This document shows, one piece after another, positions 1-5,916 of a DNA stretch of 7,924 nucleotides. The first letter of the stretch is position 1; every line of letters begins with the position of its first letter. Both the position numbers and the translations under genes were made by a program. The notes beneath the pieces were generated by a model that saw nothing but the letters and a program-made list of their open reading frames with translations, made no database searches and was not told where the DNA came from. The DNA is taken from positions 1-7,924 of the forward strand of contig DATKNA010000163.1 in assembly GCA_035541595.1 (NCBI GenBank), read 5' to 3'. The stretch is from DATKNA01 sp035541595 (GTDB taxonomy: Bacteria > Actinomycetota > Actinomycetes > Actinomycetales > Kineosporiaceae).

Positions 1-160
1 CACAACGCGTGCACGTCCGGGCGTCCGGTGGCACGTCACCTCGTGGTGGTGCACAGCCAGGCCTACTCGAGAGGACCGGCGACTCGGCGTCGGGTCGGTG
101 CGGGTCGTCGACCGGTCGTCGAGGTGGGACGGCGACCAGGCGGCAGCGGGCGTGCCGTAG
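1..160. other. Unassigned left edge
   Basis: No gene can be assigned here. Two plus-strand frames are open from the left edge: one to a TAG at 158-160 and one to a TGA at 181-183. Either could be the tail of a gene lying outside the window, but neither gives a recognisable protein. The frame ending at 160 has clearly GC-biased third positions only in its second half. The minus-strand frames give arginine/proline-rich, low-complexity translations typical of non-coding GC-rich DNA. Confidence 0.3.
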
Positions 161-174
161 GAAGCATCAAGGCC

Positions 175-279
175 CGAGCCTGAGGTCGAGGGCTCGATCT
201 GAGGCCCGGAGCACCCCCTCTGAGGTGCTCCGGCGCCCGAACCTGAGGCGCTCGCGGGCGGTGCGACGCCCCCCGCCCG
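175..279. other. Structured non-coding stretch with hairpins and CTGAGG repeats
   Basis: This is part of the gene-free stretch left of the first gene. Seen directly: a 6-bp inverted repeat CGAGCC/GGCTCG (175-180 and 191-196), a 10-bp perfect inverted repeat (206-215 and 224-233) and a 7-bp inverted repeat CGGGCGG/CCGCCCG (255-261 and 273-279). The hexamer CTGAGG occurs at 180, 199, 220 and 243, spaced 19, 21 and 23 bp. No T-tract follows any hairpin. The stretch could hold a terminator for an upstream gene, an operator region for the regulator downstream, or a dispersed repeat. I cannot decide between these from sequence alone. Confidence 0.5.
206..233. terminator. Possible hairpin terminator or operator
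   Basis: A perfect 10-bp inverted repeat (CCGGAGCACC / GGTGCTCCGG) encloses an 8-nt loop. Such a GC-rich stem could terminate an upstream transcript, but there is no run of T after it on either strand. A dyad-symmetric protein-binding site is equally possible. Confidence 0.35.
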
Positions 280-333
280 TCCGACGGTGCGTCGTCGACC
301 GATGTCCGGCCCCCGGCCTCAGGACGACCGTCG

Positions 334-384
334 TCGACACCACCGGAGAGTCGACACCACCGGAGAGTCGACACCACCGAGCAG
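334..384 (+). repeat. 17-bp tandem repeat, nearly three copies
   Basis: The unit TCGACACCACCGGAGAG occurs twice exactly (334-350, 351-367). A third copy (368-384) matches over its first 12 bases and then diverges into the ribosome binding site of the gene at 395. The two full units each contain GGAG, so the array places two Shine-Dalgarno-like sequences in phase upstream of the real one. Each unit starts within a GTCGAC palindrome when the preceding base is included. This could be a recent slippage duplication in a leader, or repeated binding sites. Confidence 0.8.
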
Positions 385-388
385 GAGG
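383..388 (+). promoter_or_regulatory. Ribosome binding site of the small ORF
   Basis: AGGAGG lies 6 nt before the ATG at 395. It is the strongest plus-strand Shine-Dalgarno in the window. It decides the start against the longer in-frame extension that begins at 287, whose extra residues would encode the 17-bp repeat array. Confidence 0.8.
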
Positions 389-394
389 ACGGAG

Positions 395-583
395 ATGTTC
401 ACCTACAGCAGCCCCGAGCTGATCGACGCCGAGGTCCGCCATCGGCGCGAGCGCCTGGTGGGCGACTGGCAGGCCGCGGCGGGCCGCGACGTGGCGACGC
501 GATGGTCCGCACACCGTGCCTGGGCCGTGGTCGCTGCGCTCGGTCGCTTCCGGGCCACGCCCCGCCACCACCGGCACGCGTGA
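395..583 (+). CDS. Small hypothetical protein, 62 aa
   Basis: I do not recognise a family. The ATG at 395 follows AGGAGG by 6 nt, and about 90% of its codons end in G or C, so it is very likely translated. The N-terminal part (residues 1-30, MFTYSSPELIDAEVRHRRER onwards) looks helical and charged. Residues about 41-50 are hydrophobic (AWAVVAALG), too short for a membrane span. The tail is basic and histidine/arginine-rich. No signal peptide or metal-binding cysteines are seen. The stop (TGA, 581-583) overlaps an in-frame GTG (580-582) of the longest possible reading frame of the next gene, which leaves open whether the two are translationally coupled. If the regulator starts at 673, as I prefer, the gap is 89 bp. 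It may be co-transcribed with the regulator and act alongside it; that is inference. Confidence 0.72.
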   Translation: MFTYSSPELIDAEVRHRRERLVGDWQAAAGRDVATRWSAHRAWAVVAALGRFRATPRHHRHA

Positions 584-672
584 GCGCGCCGGCGGCGGCA
601 CCGGCGGATCCCCAAGCACCGTTGATCACTGGCTCCGTGAGTCTGTCGGTGGTCGGTGGCACGATTCCAGAC

Positions 673-3657
673 ATGGTCCGGATCAGCCCCGACTCGCCGT
701 TCGTCGGCCGGGTCCGCGAGGTGTCCCGGCTCGAGCAGCTGCTCGAGCAGGCTCTCGTGGGCTCGGCTGCCGGGGTGTTGGTCGCCGGTGACGCCGGCGT
801 CGGCAAGACCAGGCTGACCGCCGAACTCGTGCGCCGCGCCGAGGAGCGCGGCGTCGTGGCGGTCGTCGGGCACTGCGTCGACCTCGGCGCCGGTGGTCTG
901 CCCTATCTCCCGTTCGCCGAGGCGTTCACCGATGTGGCCCGGGCAGGCGACGTGCCGGACGCCGACGACGTGGCGCGGGCCGCCTCAGCGGCGGTGCGTT
1001 CGGTGGCGCTCGAACGGCCCGTGCTCTACCGCGTCACCGGTCGTGTGGAGCAGTCGCCGGTCGACGAGGCCGGCGAACGCATGCCGCTCTACGAGGCCGT
1101 GCTGGACGCGCTGCACGCCGTCACCGACGGCGTGGCGCCGATGCTGCTGGTCCTGGAGGACCTGCACTGGGCCGACGCCTCCACCCGCGACCTGCTCCGG
1201 TTCGTCCTCTCCCGGCTGTCCGACGAGCGGCTGCTCGTCGTGGGCACCTACCGAACCGACGACCTGCACCGCCGGCACCCCCTGCGACCGCTGCTCGCCG
1301 AGCTGGTCAGGCTGCCGCGGGTCGAGCGCGTCGACGTGGCGCCGTTCGACCCCGACGAGCTGCGCGACTACCTGCGGATGCTGCACGGCGGGCAGGTGCC
1401 GGAAGCCGTCGTGGAAGACATCCGCGGCCGGTCCGAGGGCAACGCGTACTACGCCGAGGAGCTCCTGGCCGCAGCCGACGAGGCGCCGGACGGTGGGCAC
1501 CGCCGGGTGGCGCTGCCCGAGCAACTCGCCGACGTGCTCCTCGCCCGGCTCGAACGCCTGCCGCAGGGCGTCCAGCAGGTGGCGCGCGTGGCATCAGTCG
1601 CCGGTCGCCGCGTTCAGGACGGGTTGCTGCGGGCTGCGGTCGGCATGCCCATCCTCGAGGTCGACGAGGCGCTGCGGGAAGCGGTGGCCCACCACGTCCT
1701 CGTGCCCGACGGGTCGGATCGCTACGTCTTCCGGCATGCGCTCCTACAGGAGGCGGTTTACGGCGACCTGCTGCCCGGAGAGCGCGTCCGCCTGCACGCG
1801 ACGTACGCCCGGCTGCTCGCCGAGCAGGGCGACGGTGCGAGCGCGGCCGACCTCGCACGGCACTGCATGGCCGCACTGGACCTGCCCGGTGCGCTGGCCG
1901 CCTCCGTGCGCGCCGCGGACGAGGCGGTCGCCGTGCTCGCTCCCGCCGAGGCCCTGGCGCACTACGAGCAAGCCCTCCAGCTGTGGTCCGCCGTACCGGC
2001 CGGGTCCCGTCCGGTCGGCCTCGACGCCGTCACGCTCACCCTGCGGGCCGCCACCGCCGCCGGATCCTCCGGCGAGCTGGACCGCGCAGTCGCCCTGGCC
2101 GCCGAAGCCGTCACGCTCGCGGCTGCCGGGGACCCGGCCGTGCAGGCGCATGCTCGCGGCCGGCTCGCCCACCACCTCTACGAGGACGACCGTCGGTCCG
2201 AGGCACTGCGCGAGATCGCCTGCGTCCGCGAGCTGCTCGAAGGCAGCGGCCCCTCGCCGGTCCGGGTCTGGGCCGCCGCGATCGAGGCCCGGATCGCGAC
2301 CAACCGCGGTCATCTCGCCGTCACGCGCTCGCTCGTCGAGCCGGCGGTGGAGGAGGCCCGCACCCTCGGGCTGGCGGCTGCCGAGGCCGACCTGCTCATC
2401 AGCCTGGCGTTGAACGAGAGCGAGGCCGGTGTCGTCGAGGGCGCGGCACAACGCCTGTCCCAGGCCACGCAGCGGGCGCAGAGCGCCGGTGATCCAGGCG
2501 TGGCCCTGCGCGCGGTCTACAACCTCGGCATCAACCGGATCGACAGCGGCGACCTCGCGGGCGCGCGGACGACCCTCGAGGAGGGCCTCGCCCAGGCCGA
2601 GAGGGCCGGGATGGCGTTGACGGTCTACGGCATCGAGTCCCTCCTGATGCTGCTGCAGGCGCTCGTCCTCGCCGGCGAGTGGGACGTGGCGCTGGCCACC
2701 GCCGCGCGGGCCGGCGCCCGGGCGCCTAAGGCGCAGCGGGAGTGGATCGCCTCGCCCCTCATGCCGGTGCACGTCGCGCGCGACCCGCAGCGCGGGCTCG
2801 AGCTCACCGCCAGCCTGGTGCCGCAGGCAGAGTTGCAGCCGTGGAGCTCTCATACGGTCCTGGCGCCACACGCCGATGCGCAGCGCCTGCTCGGCGACTA
2901 CACCGGAGCAGTCTCCACGGTCCGCCGGACCGTGGAGATCAAGACCGAGACCGGCGACGAGTGGGGCCTGGGCCAGCTCGTCGTCCTGGCCGTCGGCTTG
3001 GGTGCGCTCGCGGACGCCGCCGCGGCCACGGCCGTCCGCGAGGACGAGGGCGAGCTCGAGTTGCTGCGCGCACAGGGCCTCGAGTTCGTGGAGCGGGCCC
3101 GTCTGGTCGCCGTCCGCGGGCATCCTCGGCTGGGCACACTCGGTCCGGAAGGCCGCGCCTGGCTGGCCCGTGCCGAGGCCGAGGCGGCGCGGTTGGACGG
3201 TGTCGACGAGCCGGAGATCTGGGAACAGGTGGTCGCCGAGTTCGACGTGGTCCACCGGTACGAGGCGGCCCGGTCACGGCGCTACCTGGCCGAGGCCCTG
3301 GTAGCCCGCGGCGACCGAGCGGCGGCCGCCGACCATGCGCGGCGGGCCCGGGAGACGGCTGTCGCGTTGCACGCGCGGCCGTTGCGGGAGGCTCTTGACG
3401 CCCTCGCCCGCCGCACGCGACTCGACCTGGGGGGCGGCCCCGCGACCTCGTCGGTGCTGACGCCGCGCGAGCAGGAGGTGATGAGGCTGGTGGCCCAGGG
3501 GTTGACCAACCGTCAGATCGGGCGTCGGCTGTTCATCAGCGAGAAGACCGCCAGCGTGCACGTGTCGAACGTGCTGGCGAAGCTCGGTGCCACCGGCCGG
3601 ACGGAGGCAGTGGCCATCGTCCACCGGCGCGGCCTGCTCGCCGACATCGGGGGGTGA
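673..3657 (+). CDS. LAL/MalT-like LuxR-family transcriptional regulator with N-terminal ATPase
   Basis: This is a large STAND-type transcription regulator of 994 aa, within the usual LAL size. Residues about 9-330 form the AAA/NACHT-like ATPase: the start signature FVGR (10-13), Walker A GDAGVGKT (39-46), Walker B LLVLED (158-163) followed by LHWAD, and a downstream GTYR segment around 191. Residues about 400-900 are alanine/leucine-rich helical repeats, probably TPR-like and ligand- or partner-sensing. Residues 929-990 form the GerE helix-turn-helix, starting LTPREQEVMRLVAQG and including FISEKTASVHVSNVLAKL. Family members bind ATP and an inducer, oligomerise and activate sugar or secondary-metabolite genes; the target here is unknown. 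I chose the ATG at 673 because it places FVGR near the N-terminus as in relatives. A GTG at 580 and an ATG at 502 are in frame but lack a good ribosome binding site; that of 673 is also weak (GGTGG). It is convergent with lepA. Confidence 0.93.
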   Translation: MVRISPDSPFVGRVREVSRLEQLLEQALVGSAAGVLVAGDAGVGKTRLTAELVRRAEERGVVAVVGHCVDLGAGGLPYLPFAEAFTDVARAGDVPDADDVARAASAAVRSVALERPVLYRVTGRVEQSPVDEAGERMPLYEAVLDALHAVTDGVAPMLLVLEDLHWADASTRDLLRFVLSRLSDERLLVVGTYRTDDLHRRHPLRPLLAELVRLPRVERVDVAPFDPDELRDYLRMLHGGQVPEAVVEDIRGRSEGNAYYAEELLAAADEAPDGGHRRVALPEQLADVLLARLERLPQGVQQVARVASVAGRRVQDGLLRAAVGMPILEVDEALREAVAHHVLVPDGSDRYVFRHALLQEAVYGDLLPGERVRLHATYARLLAEQGDGASAADLARHCMAALDLPGALAASVRAADEAVAVLAPAEALAHYEQALQLWSAVPAGSRPVGLDAVTLTLRAATAAGSSGELDRAVALAAEAVTLAAAGDPAVQAHARGRLAHHLYEDDRRSEALREIACVRELLEGSGPSPVRVWAAAIEARIATNRGHLAVTRSLVEPAVEEARTLGLAAAEADLLISLALNESEAGVVEGAAQRLSQATQRAQSAGDPGVALRAVYNLGINRIDSGDLAGARTTLEEGLAQAERAGMALTVYGIESLLMLLQALVLAGEWDVALATAARAGARAPKAQREWIASPLMPVHVARDPQRGLELTASLVPQAELQPWSSHTVLAPHADAQRLLGDYTGAVSTVRRTVEIKTETGDEWGLGQLVVLAVGLGALADAAAATAVREDEGELELLRAQGLEFVERARLVAVRGHPRLGTLGPEGRAWLARAEAEAARLDGVDEPEIWEQVVAEFDVVHRYEAARSRRYLAEALVARGDRAAAADHARRARETAVALHARPLREALDALARRTRLDLGGGPATSSVLTPREQEVMRLVAQGLTNRQIGRRLFISEKTASVHVSNVLAKLGATGRTEAVAIVHRRGLLADIGG

Positions 3658-3807
3658 TGCGAGGGGGAGCGCCGCCCTCGACCTGAGTCTCCTCGTGACG
3701 GTCGTCACTGTCGCTGCGTGGCGACGGGGCTCGCCGGTATGCCACCCGTTGCCCACGTATGCCACCGGTACGCCGCCACGCCAGCGCCTCTGGAGATGGC
3801 CGTGGGG
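3658..3807. other. Convergent intergenic gap with small hairpins and a direct repeat
   Basis: This gap lies between the regulator (+) and lepA (-), so a two-way terminator would be expected here. Visible structures are a 6-bp inverted repeat CGAGGG/CCCTCG (3660-3665, 3675-3680), a compact GTGAC-GGTC-GTCAC hairpin (3695-3708), and GTCGC/GCGAC around a 6-nt loop (3710-3725). None has a T-tract. A 10-bp direct repeat GTATGCCACC occurs at 3737-3746 and 3757-3766, exactly 20 bp apart. No gene is credible in the gap. Confidence 0.6.
3695..3708. terminator. Possible bidirectional terminator hairpin
   Basis: GTGAC and GTCAC form a 5-bp stem around the tetraloop GGTC, 38 nt after the regulator's stop and between two convergent genes. 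The position suits a terminator for either strand, but the stem is short and no U-tract follows, so this rests mainly on context. The neighbouring stems at 3660-3680 and 3710-3725 are alternatives. Confidence 0.3.
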
Positions 3808-5745
3808 TCAGCGACGTCCCTTGTCGCCGACCGGTGCGGCGTCGGACGACAGGGCGGCGATGAAGGCCTCCTGCGGAACCTCCACCCGGCCGACCATCTT
3901 CATCCGCTTCTTGCCCTCCTTCTGCTTCTCCAGCAGCTTGCGCTTGCGCGTGATGTCACCGCCGTAGCACTTCGCGAGAACGTCCTTGCGCATGGCTCGG
4001 ATGTTCTCCCGGGCGATGATCCGGGAACCGATGGCCGCCTGGATCGGCACCTCGAACTGCTGGCGCGGGATGAGCTCCTTGAGCTTCGACGCCATCATCA
4101 CGCCGTACTGGTAGGCCTTCTCACGGTGCACGATCGCGCTGAACGCGTCGACCGTCTCCCCCTGCAGCAGGATGTCCACCTTGACGAGATCCGCCTCCTG
4201 CTCCCCGGCCGGCTCATAGTCCAGGGAGGCGTACCCTCGCGTGCGCGACTTCAGCTGGTCGAAGAAATCGAAGACGATCTCGGCGAGCGGCAACCTGTAC
4301 CGCAGCTCGACGCGATCCTCCGAGAGGTAGTCCATGCCGAGCAGAGCCCCACGGCGCTGCTGACACAGCTCCATGATCGCACCGATGTAGTCGCTGGGGG
4401 CGAGGATCGTGGCCCGGACGATCGGTTCCCGCACCTGCGCGACCTTCCCGCTCGGGAACTCCGACGGGTTGGTGACGACGACCTCGCTGCCGTCCTCCAT
4501 CGTCACCTCGTAGACCACGTTCGGCGCCGTCGAGATGAGGTCGAGGTCGAACTCCCGCTCGAGCCGCTCCCGGACGATCTCCAGGTGGAGCAGGCCGAGG
4601 AAGCCGCAGCGGAACCCGAACCCCAGCGCTGCCGACGTCTCCGGTTCGTAGACCAGGGCGGCATCGTTGAGCTTGAGCTTGTCCAGCGCCTCCCGCAGCG
4701 CCGGGTACTCCGAGCCGTCCATCGGGTACAGGCCGGAGAAGACCATCGGCTTCGGGTCGCGGTACCCGCTCAGCGCCTCGGACGCGGGCTTCGCGGCGTT
4801 CGTCACCGTGTCGCCGACCTTCGACTGCCGGACGTCCTTGACACCGGTGATCAGGTAGCCCACCTCGCCGACGCCGAGCCCGGGCGCCGGGACCGGCTCT
4901 GGTGAGATGACCCCGATCTCCAGCAACTCGTGCGTCGCCCGGGTCGACATCATCACGATGCGCTCGCGCGCGGCGAGCCGCCCGTCGACGACGCGGACGT
5001 AGGTGACCACGCCGCGGTAGGTGTCGTAGACGGAGTCGAAGATCATGGCCCGCGCGGGGGCGCCGGTGTCCCCGATCGGGGCGGGGATCTGCCGGACGAT
5101 CTCGTCCAGCAGGTGCTCGACACCCTCGCCCGTCTTCCCGGACACCCGCAGGCAGTCCTTCGGCTCGACGCCGATGAGCTTCGCGAGCTCCTGGGCGTAC
5201 TTCTCCGGCTGGGCCGCTGGAAGATCGATCTTGTTGAGCACCGGGATGACGGTGAGATCGTTCTCCATCGCGAGGTAGAGGTTCGCGAGCGTTTGGGCCT
5301 CGATGCCCTGCGCGGCGTCGACGAGGAGCACGGCGCCCTCGCAGGCGGCCAGCGAGCGCGACACCTCGTAGGTGAAGTCCACGTGCCCCGGCGTGTCGAT
5401 CATGTTGAGCGCGTACACGGTGGGCTCCGCCCTCCGTAGGCCCCCCGAGAGTTCGGCGGCTTCACCGCCACCCATGCCGAGGTCGACACGAGCCTTCGTC
5501 GCGTCGGACTCCCACGGCATCCGGACCGCCTGGGACTTGATCGTGATGCCCCGCTCGCGCTCGATGTCCATCCGGTCCAGGTACTGGTCACGCATCTGCC
5601 GCGCGTCGACCACGCCGGTCATCTGCAGCATGCGATCGGCCAGGGTCGACTTCCCGTGGTCGATGTGGGCGATGATGCAGAAGTTCCGGATCCTGTCGGG
5701 CGGGGTGGCGGACGGCGTGAGCGCCGTGCGAGCCGTCGGGGACAC
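3808..5745 (-). CDS. lepA: Translation elongation factor 4 (LepA) GTPase
   Basis: Ribosome-binding translational GTPase, cytosolic, known to affect elongation or initiation by acting on stalled or assembling ribosomes. It has 645 aa against about 600-620 usually. The G domain shows G1 AHIDHGKST (26-34), switch I RGITIKS (65-71), G3 DTPGH (117-121) and G4 NKID (171-174). The EF4-specific C-terminal region is intact, with KLKELIPRQQFEVP, the ARENIRA segment, CYGGDITRKRKLLEKQKEGKK and the final QEAFIAAL. The start is GTG (5743-5745), with GAGG 10 nt upstream; residues before IRNFCIIAHIDHG match the usual short N-terminus. The oddity is about 26 extra residues (roughly 80-108) between switch I and G3. 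The gene lies 159 nt behind the transglutaminase gene on the same strand, and hemW does not follow it: the next gene is convergent. I see no clear promoter of its own. Confidence 0.98.
   Translation of the reverse strand: MSPTARTALTPSATPPDRIRNFCIIAHIDHGKSTLADRMLQMTGVVDARQMRDQYLDRMDIERERGITIKSQAVRMPWESDATKARVDLGMGGGEAAELSGGLRRAEPTVYALNMIDTPGHVDFTYEVSRSLAACEGAVLLVDAAQGIEAQTLANLYLAMENDLTVIPVLNKIDLPAAQPEKYAQELAKLIGVEPKDCLRVSGKTGEGVEHLLDEIVRQIPAPIGDTGAPARAMIFDSVYDTYRGVVTYVRVVDGRLAARERIVMMSTRATHELLEIGVISPEPVPAPGLGVGEVGYLITGVKDVRQSKVGDTVTNAAKPASEALSGYRDPKPMVFSGLYPMDGSEYPALREALDKLKLNDAALVYEPETSAALGFGFRCGFLGLLHLEIVRERLEREFDLDLISTAPNVVYEVTMEDGSEVVVTNPSEFPSGKVAQVREPIVRATILAPSDYIGAIMELCQQRRGALLGMDYLSEDRVELRYRLPLAEIVFDFFDQLKSRTRGYASLDYEPAGEQEADLVKVDILLQGETVDAFSAIVHREKAYQYGVMMASKLKELIPRQQFEVPIQAAIGSRIIARENIRAMRKDVLAKCYGGDITRKRKLLEKQKEGKKRMKMVGRVEVPQEAFIAALSSDAAPVGDKGRR
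5422..5508 (-). other. Insertion within the LepA G domain
   Basis: These bases encode LepA residues about 80-108, rich in glycine, alanine and arginine (including the stretch LGMGGGEAAELSGGLRR). From memory, LepA proteins of E. coli and Mycobacterium have only about 11 residues between the strand after switch I and the IDTPGH motif; here there are 37. The reading frame stays open and both flanking motifs are intact, so this is an insertion in a working gene, not a frameshift. Confidence 0.75.
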
Positions 5746-5755
5746 GCTGGGATTA

Positions 5756-5760
5756 CCTCG
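5756..5760 (-). promoter_or_regulatory. Ribosome binding site of lepA
   Basis: On the minus strand CGAGG lies 10 nt before the GTG start at 5745. The spacing is long but usable, and no better in-frame start lies nearby. Confidence 0.5.
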
Positions 5761-5770
5761 CGGCGGGTGT

Positions 5771-5801
5771 CGGGACGTCGGAACGGTCGCCGGGACGTCG
5801 G
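5771..5801. repeat. 11-bp direct repeat in the lepA leader
   Basis: CGGGACGTCGG occurs at 5771-5781 and 5791-5801, 20 bp apart, about two helical turns. Each copy contains the palindrome GACGTC. The pair lies 25-55 bp upstream of the lepA start on the minus strand, where an operator could sit. Confidence 0.6.
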
Positions 5802-5838
5802 GGACCGGCTCCTCATCGTCGCACGCGGGGCCGCCGGA

Positions 5839-5916
5839 CCCAGCCGAGCGGCTCAGCCGAGGTGCTCAGGCGAGGTGCTCAGGCGAGCGGCTCAGGCGAG
5901 GTGGTCAGGCGAGCCG
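5839..5916. repeat. 13-bp tandem repeat array, six units
   Basis: Six contiguous 13-bp units run from 5839 to 5916. The consensus is CTCAGGCGAGGTG on the plus strand; units 3 and 5 (5865-5877, 5891-5903) are identical to it, and the others differ at one to a few bases (GTG/CGG alternation, AGGC/AGCC). The last unit covers the stop and last codons of the transglutaminase gene; the rest lies in the spacer before lepA. Inverted pieces such as GAGCGGCTC and GCTC-N4-GAGC repeat through it, so the transcript could fold into several alternative short stems. It may act as an attenuator or terminator, or may be a slippage-prone minisatellite. Confidence 0.85.

Noticed and set aside
287..394. N-terminal extension of the small ORF from 287
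   Set aside because: The extension would encode the 17-bp repeats as Arg/Pro/Thr-rich sequence; AGGAGG sits 6 nt before the internal ATG at 395.
622..672. Promoter with TTGATC at 622 for the regulator
   Set aside because: No TAnnnT-like -10 element is found 16-19 bp downstream.
893..2413. Overlapping plus-strand open frame (506 codons) inside the regulator gene
   Set aside because: It is an out-of-frame shadow dominated by Arg, Pro, Ser, Trp and Cys, with no domains.
1744..3255. Long minus-strand open frame (503 codons) opposite the LAL regulator
   Set aside because: The sense strand carries clear ATPase and helix-turn-helix domains in one frame; the antisense product is Gly/Arg-rich and unrecognisable.
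3718..4905. Long plus-strand open frame (395 codons) opposite lepA
   Set aside because: It is antisense to a perfectly conserved lepA; the translation is rich in Arg, Asp, Leu and His with no family resemblance, as expected from the complement of GC-rich coding DNA.
5839..5916. CRISPR array
   Set aside because: Units are only 13 bp and directly adjacent, with no spacers and no cas genes.
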